This document shows positions 12,141-23,394 of a stretch of 64,000 nucleotides of DNA, piece after piece. Below the pieces are notes generated by a model. It searched no databases. It was not told the origin of the DNA and saw only the letters and a list, made by a program, of their open reading frames with translations. Within the stretch, counting starts at the first letter, position 1, and the number at the start of each line of letters is the position of its first letter. The position numbers were made by a program, and so were the translations under genes. This stretch comes from Megaustenia siamemsis (Eukaryota; Mollusca; Gastropoda; Stylommatophora; Ariophantidae), in contig JAVIAB010000073.1 of the NCBI GenBank assembly GCA_032433765.1, positions 71,251,959 to 71,315,958 of the forward strand. The letters are read 5' to 3'.

Positions 12141-12400
12141 CGCCAGGATCGGTGAACCAAAACCATCCAGACCCTGCTCCACCTCTCCGCGGTGCCTCCA
12201 GTAACAGACTAACCTGTCTAGTCTGGCCAAGCGAGCAGGAATCTAAGAGGGAAGACAACCCGGCACTCAAAAATGTCGTGCTGAATTCGGATATGTTGGG
12301 ACGAAAGGCGCAAATATAACAGTTTGCTGCAAACCACAACACAATGCAGACACGCCCACTTAACGTCCTTTAAGGACGGATGACGAAGAGAAATTCTACA
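12090..12400 (+). repeat. Dispersed repeat R2 (about 320 bp)
   Basis: Starts near CCAGAGCTGGAAGTTGT and runs through GTCTAGTCTGGCCAAGCGAG and AAACCACAACACAATGCAGA to CTTAACGTCCTTTAAGG. The same block recurs at 24900-25085, 26495-26660, 36155-36480, 60600-60955 and 62940-63285. No coding frame, no obvious Pol III boxes, no clear inverted ends. Class unknown. Confidence 0.85.
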
Positions 12401-12569
12401 GTCTACGAAATTCTAGAATACTTTTTAGGATTGCTATGTACTCTCAATGCGAATGGAATTCTTATGCGAATGACTTAAAATATCCAGACAGTTTCACGGT
12501 AAAACTTAATGGTTCTGCCTCATGTAACAATGTATCAAGGTTTGTAGTTAGTCCGCACGAGAATGATGC

Positions 12570-12993
12570 CACATAGAAGAGAGAGAGAGAAGAGAAGAGA
12601 AGAGAAGAGAGAGAAGAGAAAGAGAAGAGAAGAGAAAAGAGAAGAGAAGAGAAGAGAAGAGAAGAGAAGAGAAGAGAGAAAGAGAAGAGAAGAGAAGAGA
12701 AGAGAAGAGAAGAGAAGAGAAGAGAAGAGAAAGGAAGAGAAGAGAGAGAAGAGAAGAGAAGAGAAGAGAAGAGAGAGAAGAGAAGAGAAGAGAAGAGAAG
12801 AGAAGAGAAGAGAAGAGAAAGAGAAGAGAAGAGAAGAGAAGAGAAGAGAAGAGAAAGAGAAGAGAAGAGAAGAGAAGAGAAGAGGAAGAGAAGAGAAGAG
12901 AAGAGAGAGAAGAAGAGAAGAGAAGAGAAGAGAAGAGAAGAGAAGAGAAGAGAAGAGAAGAGAAGAGAAGAGAAGAGAAGGAGAAGGAGAAGA
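12570..12993. repeat. (GAGAA)n purine-rich microsatellite, second block
   Basis: About 420 bp of GAGAA repeat with irregular GAGAG and GGAAG interruptions; same class as 11817-11983 but longer. Confidence 0.95.
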
Positions 12994-13150
12994 GACGGGA
13001 AAGGAAGGAAAGGCAAGAGCGAAGGGTAGAGAAGAGAAGAGAGATAGAAGGACGGACGCATAGAACACGATTAGATGCATAAATGGAGACGAAGGCGCGC
13101 CTCCCAGCACCAGAGCTGGAAGTTGTTAGCGACCACAGCTGATGGCTTGC
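12994..13150. repeat. Segmental duplication, second copy
   Basis: Pairs with 11984-12140. It breaks off at GATGGCTTGC and is then joined to ATAAGAATTCCATTCGCATT. That is the inverted copy of the sequence at about 12427-12463, an inverted repeat bracketing the second GA block. Confidence 0.88.
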
Positions 13151-13189
13151 ATAAGAATTCCATTCGCATTTGAGAGTACATAGTCACAT

Positions 13190-14589
13190 CTCACATCTTT
13201 GTGTGTCCGTGTCTGTGTTAGTCACCTTTAGTGACTCGGGCAGATGGTGCTCGTAAACCTGGGAGGGCCTACCATCTAAGGGCAGAATCCCCTTACAGAA
13301 AAGATCATCTGCTGCCTTGCAGGAAGATTGGGACAATCAAAGGCTAGGGAAAGCAAACCCGAATAAAATGCTGGCTGAAATCGGATGCACTGGGCCACTG
13401 GCGCAGAACACAGTGCAACGTATTAACGGGTGTTCAGTCAGAGTGGATCTGACAGACTCTAATTGTGATGTTCTGTCTGTGGGGGCGATCAACACACTTA
13501 GCCTGACAGCTGACTTCATATGAGAGTCTGGAATCCTTACTCTGATTGAGTCCTGAACGCAGAGAGAGAGAGAGAGAGAGAGAATACTTTTTAGTCATCA
13601 GGCGAACGCAAGCAAGCAAGCAGATGCATAAACAGACAAATGGACAAGTAGACAAACCAACATACAGAAGGACAGACAAATAATTTTTGTTTTTATCTTC
13701 AGCGAGTGAAGCTTCACCCTTTGTGTGCTTTGACAAACACAGCACATGAAAGTATAGCAGCCAGCGACTCATGCTGTTAACACGCTCGCCCTTTAATGTT
13801 GATGAGAAAGGCGCACGTTGTCACCGTTTACTGTTAAAGTGGGTTCGGAAAAGGACACGCATGTGTGTGAGAACAATGATGTGTTGACGTTTGGCCCACT
13901 TCAGAATAGCGTGCTAAGCAGAGCTAATTATTGCTAGGCTATTTGTGTGCGGGGTGGTTTTAACGCTCTATTTAGAACTTGTTGTATGTCTTCTTATTAA
14001 TATTTAACCCACATGATTCCTGCACTGTTTTTTTTTTCAAAATATATTTACTTCGATGCTTGGTGTAGTTTGTGCATGTATGTCAGAACTTTGCGTCTCT
14101 CTGAAAGTCTGAATCATGATGGAAAACTTTCAATTGAGTACGTAGCAGGACACCTGACCATCAGAAGACCCTTCGAATAAGCGGTTCTGGGGTCTTGACA
14201 TTTTAAAGAGGGCAAAAGGGGTGGGAAAGGAGGGAGGGGGGTTTGATTCGTCTAGTTCATGATTCTCACGCGTCGACTTCCTGCTGTGTTCTTAGTCTGA
14301 AGACTGGCAACGTAGTCCTGAATTTGTTGTCAGGCTACAGTACATAATGGTTACAATTGTATTCTGTATAAAACGCTTTGACTGGGTCTACTGTCAACAT
14401 CTAGGCACGAATACCTGTTATACACTACTTTACTAGAAAACAGAGGAGATAATTAACAATAAATGAATATTATTATGGATGGAAACTTCCGAGGTGATAG
14501 ATCAGCGAATCATTTCAAGGGAAGAGGTATGTTTACAACACTGGGAACAAAATCATAAGTAATCTAGAACATAAAAAAAACAAAGAATA
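13190..14589. other. No gene recognised; LINE 5'-leader-like stretch and (GA)n
   Basis: 13300-13345 (CTGCCTTGCAGGAAGATTGG, AAAGGCTAGGGAAAGC) resembles 32685-32720 inside the F2 LINE copy and may be an F2 leader piece. A pure (GA)n tract lies at 13561-13582, followed by the R2-like end AGTCATCAGGCGAACGCAAG. The rest shows no gene. Confidence 0.4.
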
Positions 14590-14690
14590 ATAGATTGTCC
14601 GAAGCAGGATCGAACCTGTACTCCTTGGCACAGCGCCTTGCCACTAGAACCAAACGCTAGAGCACACAGCCAACTCAGCTATCTAAGAAT
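14590..14690 (-). repeat. tRNA-like SINE head or tRNA pseudogene
   Basis: On the minus strand: ATAGCTGAGTTGGCTGTGTG (box A), a long middle, then CAGGTTCGATCCTG (box B with a T-arm-like stem) and GCTTCGGACA. The spacing is too long for an ordinary tRNA and the acceptor ends do not pair well, so a SINE head is more likely. Confidence 0.5.
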
Positions 14691-14817
14691 ATAGCTATCA
14701 TTAGCGGTGTCTTTGAAGCATATGTACTCATGACTACAGCATAGGGTTACGAACACATCTCCAGACAAAAATTGTATATCACTAGAAAGCACTGGATGTT
14801 GATTTCATCGCGATAGT

Positions 14818-15240
14818 TTTTCTTCTTCTTCCTTTCATCTCCCTGTGGAGCATAGGTCTTCAACAAACACTTTCCAAGTCGTTCTGTCTCTTGCCATTCA
14901 TTTAAGGTCATTCCATGTCTTTCCCATCATCCTCATCTCTGCTTCTGTCTGTCTTCTCCAAGAATTTACTTGGTCTTCCTCTTTGTTTTTTCCCCTGGGG
15001 ATTCCAAAAAAGGGCCTGTTGTGTAATACGCTCAGTTGGCTTCCGTAGTGTGTGTCCTATCTAGCGCCATCGTCTTCACTATATCTCTTTATCCACTGGT
15101 ATTTGACTGGTACATTTCCATAATTCTATGTTAGTACTTTTGTCCTGCCATTTCCATCCTTTTATTCTGCGTAAGCATCAATTAATGAAAGTCTGTATCT
15201 TCATGATTGTCAATTTTGTTGTTCTCTATGTTTCACAGCC
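14818..15240 (-). mobile_element. LINE family F1, 3' end fragment
   Basis: Minus-strand copy of the F1 3' region: the TTCTTCTTC tail at the left, CTGTGGAGCATAGG, TCCAAAAAAGGGCCTG, and TAATGAAAGTCTGTATCTTC at the right. Same region as 3021-3391 and 35190-35560. 5'-truncated. Confidence 0.85.
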
Positions 15241-15789
15241 ATATAATAATCGTGATGGTTAGGATCCCTAAATGGTTGATACCTCGGGGTCGTACTTAAA
15301 TGCTCAACAGTCAAGTTAAATGTGCGCAAACGTCCACCCATGAACATGAATTTTATTACCCTGTTAAGCTGTAGCTGTGATTACAGAGTGGAAGACAAGA
15401 TGGGAGTGTGGGGTAGAAGTTGAGGAAAGAGAGAGAAAGGTGAACTAAAATAGAATCATTGAGTCCATGGGGAAATGTGATTAGTAGTAAAGAGAGTAGA
15501 GACATCGTGCAGCACGGGGAGAATAAGACGCAGTTAGGAGTGAGGCAGAAATGTAAGACGGGGTATGATTGATTGGAAGGGGAGAAGTTCGAGAAAAGGA
15601 TAAGTTAGTATGGTCATTCGAGATAGAACGATGGCTCGGTGCGGACAGTTGTGGTATTGGCAACTGGTACCGTGAGCATGATTAGTTGGTCACATCTGGA
15701 TGGTAGAGTCAATTGTGTGTGCGGCAGTTGCGCAGAAGTAACCTTATTCCCGGAGAGTGCTATGTAGAGTTGTGTGTAGACTAGAGAGA
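15241..15789. other. No gene recognised
   Basis: Nothing coding. Sequence composition merges into the tandem array that follows. Confidence 0.45.
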
Positions 15790-16290
15790 CTAAGTATGAT
15801 GTTAACGTATAGTTGTGCAGTGTAGCAGCAACGACTAAATTAGGGACAGTGAAAGAGATAGTTTCACATAGTTCATGCTTAAGACTAAGATGATATTAAA
15901 TTATAGTTGTGCAGTGTAGCAGCAACGACTAAATTAGGGACAGTGAAAGAGATAGTTTCACAGAGTTCTTGCTTAAGACTAAGATGATGTTAAATTATAG
16001 TTGTGCAGTGTAGCAGCAACGAACAATTTAGGGACAGTGAATGAGATAGTTTCACAGAGTTCATGCTTAAGACTAAGTCTGATATCAACGTAGAGTTGTG
16101 CAGTGTAGCGGCAACGAACAATTTAGGGACATTGAACGAGATAGTTTCACAGAGTTTATGCTTAAGAAGAAATCTGAAAGCAGAAAACAGTTGTGCAGTG
16201 TGGCAACAACGACCGATCTAGGAATTGTGAGCGAAATAGTGGCTCAGAGTCATGCTCCATACGAAGTTGGATATGATAGTGCAGTGTGCA
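15790..16290. repeat. Tandem array, ~95-bp unit, about five copies
   Basis: TAGTTGTGCAGTGTAGC recurs near 15809, 15902, 15997, 16093 and 16190. Each copy continues ACAGTGAAAGAGATAGTTTC and TTCATGCTTAAGAC. The last copy is diverged. Not coding. Confidence 0.88.
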
Positions 16291-17589
16291 ATTCATCTGC
16301 ATGAACACTTGAGGTGACGGTAAGCGAGACAGAATCGCAGCGTCATGTTCGCCCCTGAGGGGATATGTTTAGGAGATATGAATCTCCGGTGTAGACGAGT
16401 TGTGTGAGATAGCTATCGCCAACTTAGTGCGAAGCCAGGAGGATACTATTCTGAAATAGTGGTGAAATTCAGAGACAACAATTGTTCAGATTAAGGTAGG
16501 TGAGACAGCCATCACCTCCTTCAGGTTCAATACCGTGGGTGCACTTCCCGGCACACACAGCCAACATTGGGAGAGTCGTCAGTCCAGAGCAGTTGCTGAT
16601 AACTAGCGGGACGAACCCGCGCATTGTCTTGAAAAGGACCCAACGGTGGGGAGTCGGTCCATAATAAGGTCACCAGGTGTCTGGTGGCTTGGAAAGAGTG
16701 GTGCAGTTGCAATACTACCATTCTTAGACAACACAGGGTGACGCCTTGTGGTTACCAGGCAAGGTGTGCAAGGTCGATAACTTACATACTGTCACTGTGA
16801 TTGTCTAACTTGTGAGGGAGGTTAACTTTCAGTCATTAAACCTCGAGTGTGTGTTTACAAGGTGTTCCCTGAGTGCTTCGTAGAATACGATCTGCACTTG
16901 TCTGTGCCTAGCGAAGAACGACGACTGGGAAGGGCCACCACGCCAGGCCCAAGGGAACACGACGGTCGCAACAACGAAGCAGCGCAGAGTACCAGGGTAT
17001 ACGATTACTACAGACGGACACGTGTGTGTCCGGGCTACAGAATCTCGAGTCCAATCCAGCACACTCGGTCCAGAGCTGATCCGGGGCCAGGCCGAGCTGT
17101 TCCCGTGCAAGACACCTCCAGGCCATCTAAGTGCCTGTAACGCATCACAAGGCGTTGAGGTCAAACGCCAAGTCGTCCAATTAACGGGTTCACCTCGTCA
17201 TAAGTGTTCTGTTATAAAGTGTTCAATAAGAGGAAAGAACCCCCCGGTTATAAAGCCTTGCAAACGCGTCACGAGTGGTAACTCCTGGTCACTTCCTACT
17301 GATAATATATTTTGCTAAAATATATTTCTTGTATGCAAGTCACATCAATTTGGTCTCCACACAGTGGGAGTATCATGCGAATTTTTTGCGACTCAATCAG
17401 CATTATAAAAATGTAAAGTTAGTGTTTGGCCAATAATTATTTAGAGTTACTACAACTCATGAATATATATATATATATTAATCAAGTTTGTAGTTAGTTC
17501 GCACTAGATTGATGTCTTTAGCTCTGGGGCTGGTCTGATTAACAAGTTACGGATCGAAGGGGCGATAGTTGCAAATATCTGCTCCATTT
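16291..17589. other. No gene recognised
   Basis: GC-richer stretch with overlapping open frames around 16830-17320 on both strands, none with a recognisable domain. A short (TA)n lies near 17463. TTTGTAGTTAGTTCGCACTA near 17488 echoes TTTGTAGTTAGTCCGCACGA at 12541, so a shared repeat boundary is likely. Confidence 0.4.
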
Positions 17590-18545
17590 ACATTGGCGGG
17601 GAACGGAATGTGGCTCTCAAACAGAACACAAACCAGACCGACACATTTAATGCTTGTTATACAGGAGACGGATGTAGACCAGAGGCCGCAGTTAATGGCA
17701 AAACAAAGACCAATCTCTATGACAATGACGGCACACACACACACAATTGAGAAGTGGAACCAATTCTGTTTACTGGTATCTGAACTTTGCCACGCCCCAG
17801 AAGACTCACACCATTCGAATTTATCATCGAGCTAGCACTATGATTCGGATAAAGAATGCCACTCTAAAGGATTTCTCTGACAGTGGCGGTGTAGTGTTCC
17901 AGTATAATGATATATCATACCCAAATATTTCTGTGAACACTATTGTAGTCACCACACAAGCGTCAATGGCACACATTAAGTTTGAGTTCTCACCAACCAT
18001 TTCGTAGGCCGACAGTGCACTGACGGTGTGTGAGGTGCAAACATTTACAGACACTTATTGTCTGGACGGGCATTCTTGGTCGTTTTGTGCAGTGTGTAGT
18101 GGGTGTTGCAAAGGCTGCAACGTCATCATCGGTACGTGTCACGGCAATTGTTCACATGGGATCTATGGACACGACTGCTCTGGGTCTTGTCTTAGTGTCT
18201 GTCCTTTATGTGAGGAAAAATCAGGAAAATGCCTACAATGTAAACATCCTGGTTACACCTGTAATGACACTTGTCCCGATGGTAATTTTGGGCTACAGTG
18301 CACAGACGTGTTCTGAGGGCTGTGACACCATATGTGATCCGGAAAGTACAGACTGTTCGTGCAAGGAAACGTACTACGAGTCAGACTGCACTCTCAAATG
18401 TCCGGACAACTGTTTCAATGACATCTGTGAACAGTCAACCGGGAACTGTACATGCAAGGGAACGTTCTACGGGTCAGGCTGCACTCTCAAATCTCCGGAC
18501 AACTGTTTGAACGAAACCTGTGAACATTTAATCGGGGCCTGCGTC
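17590..18545 (+). pseudogene. Fucolectin-like plus EGF-like repeat receptor fragment, frameshifted
   Basis: The first part translates as NVALKQNTNQTDTFNACYTG ... EAAVNGKTKTNLYDND, the usual start of a fucolectin (F5/8C-like) domain. A frameshift near 17757 follows, then YWYLNFATPQKTHTIRIYHR and KNATLKDFSDSG. After an in-frame stop at 18005-18007 comes ALTVCEVQTF, the normal end of that domain. Next come cysteine-rich EGF-like units (CKHPGYTCNDTC, CPDNCFNDICEQ) with another frameshift near 18310. Proteins with this order are common in molluscs as scavenger/MEGF-type surface receptors. The stop and frame changes, with no plausible introns at those points, argue for a pseudogene or a degraded exon cluster. 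Confidence 0.72.
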
Positions 18546-18639
18546 TCGTATGTCGATGATTCCCGCGTTAAGAAGAGTCTGCCGACTACAACAAACCCAA
18601 GCATATGGATACCTTAATGTGTTTCTGTGCTGGACATGG

Positions 18640-19010
18640 TTCATTTCTTGGTGTTTTTCCGTGAAGCCATGGCTCATATCTTAATGTGTTTCTGTGCAAG
18701 CCATGGCTCATATCTTAGCTTGTGTGTGTGTGCTGGCCATGGCTCATATCTTGGTGTGTGTCATGTTAGTCATATCTCATATCTTGGTGTGTCCGTGTTA
18801 ATCATGTCTCATTTCTTTATGTGTGTATGTGTTTAGTCATATCTCATATCTTAGTGTGTATCTGTGTTAGTCATGTGTCATATCTTTGTGTGTGCATGTT
18901 TGGGTTAGTGCTATCTCATATCTTTGTGTGCATGTTTATGTTAGTCATATCTCATATCTTTGTGTGTGCATGTTTGTGTCTGTCACATCTCATATCCTTG
19001 TGTCTTCCGA
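18640..19010. repeat. Minisatellite, ~38-bp TCATATCTTGGTGTGTG unit
   Basis: Repeats of TCATATCTTNGTGTGT followed by GTTAGTCAT-type sequence with variable unit length. Frames across it (CVCMFGLV-like) are repeat artefacts. Confidence 0.85.
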
Positions 19011-19029
19011 CATAGCGCTTGTTTCTAGC

Positions 19030-19800
19030 GTCTTCCGTATTGACCTGATCTTCACGCAGTCTAGAGATGATTGTAGATTCGTGATAATTGACTGAATCAT
19101 CTCTAGTTATGTAGACCATAACATCGTCAGCATTAGACAGTGTCCTCCCTAGACTCGTAATCGGCTTACCTGTTATTTTTAAAGTGTAGACGTTGAAAAG
19201 CACTGGAGATAGAGGCAAACCACATGGTAGGCCGGGATGTATGTTGTGGGTTCGGAAGTTCATGTTCCGCACTTGAAAACTACCTTCCGCTGAAAGAAAA
19301 GCCGCTGTTATCCAGTTAAAGAGGACTAGATTGATACGAAGCTCTTACAGCTGAGTCATCAAGAAATCAAAGGGTACTATGTTCTCATGATCGATGTCAG
19401 CAGCTAATGTCTCAACACCCAAATGAAAAAAAAACAGCCACATTACCCCAGGTCTCTGTAACGGAAAGGTAGCCGCCGAGCGTGGGTAGAAAAAGATGTC
19501 CATGTTCCAGGTGACAGACAATCTTCCTAGCAACTATCTTTTCCATCACCTTTGCTCACCGTGTTCTGCATGGGAATAATGCAATAATCCTGAATTTTCG
19601 TGCGATCTTCCCAGGTTTTGGCGTGGGTATCAAATGGCTATGCACCCAATCTTTCCAAATAGTTGAACTTTCTATGCTGCTATTGTAGATGTCTTCCAGT
19701 TCCTTCAGCTCTTTATCAGATAAATTTTTATATCATCGTACCGGATACCATCTGGACCTGGTGCACTGTTTTTAAAGCTACGTAAAGCTCCCCTGGTATT
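19030..19800 (-). mobile_element. LINE family F5 (Jockey-like), reverse transcriptase fragment
   Basis: Minus-strand translation with frameshifts shows DWVHSHLIPTPKPGK (RT motif 1 region), then GLPCGLPLSPVLFNVYT (normally GLPQGSPLSP), then NADDVMVY (the YADD active site, first residue changed). These are RT motifs in the right order. The matching endonuclease part may be 23711-24560 on the same strand, separated by later insertions. Not functional. Confidence 0.7.
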
Positions 19801-19802
19801 GT

Positions 19803-21003
19803 CCACTCTCACCAGCAGCTCATCGTCCCGATCCTCACACATTTCATCGTCCATGTCCCAATCCCCACACAGCTCATCGCCCATATCCCAATCTCCACAC
19901 AGCTCATCGCCCATATCCCAATCTCCACACATCTCATCATCCATTCCAAAACCCCCAAACAGTTCATCGTCAATACCCCAAACCTCACACAGATCATCGT
20001 CCATGCCCCAAACCCCACACAGTTCATCGTTCGTACCCCAAACCCCACACAGTTCATCGTCCATGCCCCAATCCCCACACAGTTCATTGTCCATGCCCCA
20101 ATCTCCACACAGTTCATTGTCCATGCCCCAATCCCCAATCCCCACACAGTTCATCGTCCATGCCCCGATCCCCACACAGTTCATCATCCATGCCCCAATC
20201 CCCACACAGCTCATTGTCTATGCCCCAATCCCCACACAGCTCATTGTCTATGCCCCAATCCCCACACAGCTCATTGTCTATGCCCCAATCTCCACACTGC
20301 TCATCGTTCATGTCCCGATCCCCACACTGCTCATCGTCCATGCCCCTATCCCCACAACAGCTCATCGTCCATGTCCTGATCCCCACACAGCTCATCGTCC
20401 ATGTCCTGATCTCCACACAGTTCATCGTTCATGTCCCGATGCCCACACAGCTCATCATCGATGCCCACACAGCTCATCATCCATGCCCCTATCCCCACAC
20501 AGCTCATCGTCCATGTCCCGATCCCCACACAGCTCATCGCCCATGCCCCAATCCTCACACAGCTCATCGTCAATACCCCAATCCCTACACAGTTCATCGT
20601 CCATTCCCCAATCCTCATACAGCTCATCGTCCATGCCCCTATCACCACACAGCTCATCGTCCATTCCCCAATCCCCACACAGCTCATCGCCCATGCCCCT
20701 AATACCCACACAGCTCATCGTCCATGCCCCTATCCCCACACAGCTCATCGTCCATGCCCTATCCCCACACAGCTCATCGTCCATGCCCCTATCCCCACAC
20801 AGCTCATCGTCAATACCCAATCCCCACACAGCTCATCGTTTATGCCCCTATTCCCACACAGCTCATCGTCCATATCCCGATCTCCACACAACTCATCGTC
20901 CCTGTCCCAAACCCCACACAGTTCATCGTCCATATCCCGATCTCCACACAACTCATCGTCCCTGTCCCAAACCCCACACAGTTCATCGTTCATGTCCCAA
21001 TCC
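19803..21003. repeat. 30-bp minisatellite (CCCCAATCCCCACACAGCTC type), about 40 units
   Basis: The 30-bp unit equals ten codons, so frames stay open for long distances on both strands (SSSMPQSPHS on plus, MDDELCGDWG on minus). A 456-codon frame at 19799-21169 is mostly this repeat, with its end reading out of frame into a LINE. I find no start context or flanking exon that would make it a protein gene. Confidence 0.9.
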
Positions 21004-21290
21004 TCAAAGAGGCCAACACAATAAGGGAGTTCTTAAAAAACATCAGAAAGAAGCAATCAACATTTTTCGGGCACATCATGAGAAGAGTAAAATTGGAATA
21101 CTTGGTTACAACTGGCAAAATAAAGGGAAAGAGAGATCGCGGACGACAAAGAGAGAAAATACTAGATAGCTTGGGGTCATGGCAAAGAAAACAGTCAACA
21201 ACAGAACTGATACGATGCACTGTAGATAGAAGATTGTGGAGGGACATGATCACCTACGCCAACCGGTATGGCACATGATGATGATGATAA
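21004..21290 (+). mobile_element. LINE family F2 relative, 3' end
   Basis: KEANTIREF-like start, FGHIMRRVKLEYLVTTGKIK, GRQREKILDSL, then ATGATGATGATAAG at the end. Same subfamily as 23395-23710 and 39469-40667. It directly abuts the 30-bp minisatellite. Confidence 0.82.
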
Positions 21291-22090
21291 GACGGTTCAA
21301 TGCAAGATCGAGTAGATCTTGATTTCATTGTTAAGCCCATAATTGGACCCTTTCTTATATTGTACTTAGAGTTTCTGTTGGTCTTGTTTGTGTTCTTTTG
21401 CCACCAAAGATTTCCCATATAGTCATGATGCTAGTCTCTGCTCGTCCATTCGTTATCCAATAATAGATCCAAGGATTATATAGCCTTGAGACAAAAACGG
21501 GACGGACGGGGGTTGTGTAATATTTTTTTTATTAATGAAAAAGCAAAACGACTTTTAAAAAGTGTACTTACGTTAACATATTGAACGTAATATTATTTTT
21601 CAATGACAGAACCTATACACAATTTTAGTTAGAGCGTTTGACTGATTGACTGAACTTCAAAATCAAATGTAAGTCTTAACACAAAATAAAAAATTGTTTC
21701 GGAGTTTTCATTAGGGATTTTAAATATAAAGTGAAGTAATCTTAAAATTCAAATCAGAAAGGGAAGTAATCAGAGTTATTTTTAATAAAGTAATATAAAG
21801 GGAGACAATAAATATTTGGCTGCATATTGATTAAGCAATGCTAACAAGGGGGTTAACCCAATTGAGTTTATTTTAAAATAAAAAAAATAACATTGTGGTA
21901 ACTAAAAATATATATAACATCTTGATTTTTATTTTAGAAAATAAAGATTTGGATTACTTATAGATCTTTTCTAAAGCACGTTATTACTATTAAAATGCAT
22001 AATTTATATTTAATAATATTTATAATTAAAACACAATAAAAGTCTTGCTGTATCAGACGAGTGGGCCCAAATTGCCTGGCTAACTGGGAC
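21291..22090. other. AT-rich intergenic stretch upstream of U1
   Basis: No gene. The last ~60 bp before the U1 start should hold its proximal sequence element. I cannot name that element because invertebrate PSEs are poorly conserved. Confidence 0.45.
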
Positions 22091-22253
22091 ATACTTACCT
22101 GGCACGGAAGAAACCTTGATCATGAAGGAGGTACTTCCAGGGTGAGGCCCTTCCATTGCACTTCGTTTGGGTTGACCCCTGCGATCACCCCAAATGTGGG
22201 TGACTCGAGTGCGTAATTTTTTCGTAGGGGGACTGCGTTCGCGCTATCCCCTG
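22091..22253 (+). ncRNA. U1 spliceosomal snRNA
   Basis: Starts ATACTTACCTGGCACGG, the U1 5' end whose ACTTACCTG pairs with 5' splice sites. Continues with TGATCATGAAGGAGG (stem-loop I), CCATTGCACTTCG (stem-loop II loop, the U1A-binding ATTGCAC), CTGACCCCTGCGAT-like TTGACCCCTGCGATC, and CCCCAAATGTGGG (stem-loop III). The Sm site is TAATTTTTTCG and the last stem is GACTGCGTTCGCGC. Length is 163 nt against about 164 in vertebrates. All functional elements are intact, so this is either a working gene or a very young copy. It should be transcribed by Pol II with a 3' box just downstream. No tandem U1 repeat unit is visible nearby. Confidence 0.95.
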
Positions 22254-22451
22254 GTCAAATCAAATGTCAAGAATGGATCATCTGCTTTATTATTTTATGT
22301 TGAGAATATTTACCGTTCTTTCTGAAACTAGTCATTAATATTTTTCTTTGTGGGCTCTCTTTCAATCACATTTTGGTTTTTCTATTTCACCACATAGCCT
22401 AGATTATTTTATATGTTCTGGATTAAAGCTCAGACATGCAAGTATATATCT

Positions 22452-22740
22452 ATTGTCCTTTCGAGCCGTAGCCGGCCCATAGGGCATAGACCCAGATACT
22501 CTTTCTCTTATCTAAATGTCTATTTCTAGCAGCTTTCAATCCTTATAAAGATATTTTATCAAATCTCGCCATTTGTCTCTGTTCTGTGCAAGCAACACCT
22601 TCTCAGTGAGGGAGCCGATTCCTGCTGCTCTTGCCTCTCTGATCAATGTTCTTCTCAGTGTCTCTCTGGGTCGGCCTCTTTCCTCTTACCTGTTGTTTCC
22701 CACATGAGTGCTTTCTTTGTTACTCGGTTATTATGCAAGT
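22452..22740 (-). mobile_element. LINE family F3, 3' end fragment
   Basis: Minus-strand 3' end: the junction TATCTATTGTCCTTTCGAGC, then GTAGCCGGCCCATAGGGC, then a coding relic (GRPRETLRRTLIREARAAG-like). The same end occurs at 31398-31869 and as a scrap at 29036-29080. Tail is (TAGA)n. Confidence 0.82.
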
Positions 22741-22849
22741 ATACCACATTGGTAAAGACCTATACAAACAGAAGTATTATGTAGTGTAAGTGTAGTTATT
22801 TTGTGACAAATATGTAAACTTTAGAGTCAATGCAGTAGGCGGGTCAACC

Positions 22850-23265
22850 TGACTTAAAGTGTCCAGCTTCTTCTCCTTTCCTTCCTCATCTGCTTTTCAG
22901 CGTCGAGGGGAGATATAATTTGTGGTCTTTTGCTCTTCTGTTCGCCTCTGCTGCTGTTATGTTCCCTAGTGCTTCTAATATTCCATCGACCCATCTTTTT
23001 CGTGGGCGACCCTTGGATCTGATGTTCTCACAACGTTTGTTGAAGGCTCGTTGTGTCGTGTTTTGTTCTTTCTGCCTTGTTACGTGGCCAAACCATTTTT
23101 CTGTTGTTTCCTTATATATTCTATGGCGGGGGCTATTCCTAGCTTTTTTCTCAATTCTTCTTTTCTGATCTTAGCTCTCAGACTGTTTCATGTCATTCGT
23201 CTAACACATTTCATTTCATCTCTATAGAGGTTACTTTTCCTATTGTTCTTGCATCTAGGGTCCCG
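22850..23265 (-). mobile_element. LINE C-terminal relic, unassigned family
   Basis: Minus-strand translation with stops gives a post-RT segment (ARIRKEELRKKLGIAP-like, KNGLVT-like). The same kind of relic, more decayed, is seen at 43100-43330 and 60240-60545. Confidence 0.5.
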
Positions 23266-23272
23266 GTCTGGT

Positions 23273-23385
23273 ATTGGTAGCCCCGATCCCCACACAACTC
23301 ATCGTTCATGTCCCGATCTCCACACAGTTCATCGTCCATGTCCCAATCCTCACACAACTCATCGTCCATATCCCGATCTCCACAG
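23273..23385. repeat. 30-bp minisatellite, second short locus
   Basis: About four units of the same CATGTCCCGATCTCCACACA sequence as 19803-21003. It again lies directly 5' of an F2-relative LINE end, so array and LINE fragment probably moved or were duplicated together. Confidence 0.85.
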
Positions 23386-23394
23386 TTTTGAAAT

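Noticed and set aside
11721..13110. Leu/Ser-rich and Glu/Arg/Lys-rich open frames up to 199 codons
   Set aside because: All come from the (GAGAA)n repeat and its complement.
16829..17320. Overlapping ~100-codon frames on both strands
   Set aside because: No recognisable domain, no splice or start context, and similar length on both strands, as expected for GC-rich non-coding DNA.
19799..21169. 456-codon Ser/Pro/His-rich open frame
   Set aside because: It is a by-product of the 30-bp minisatellite, is open on both strands, and its end reads a LINE in the wrong frame.
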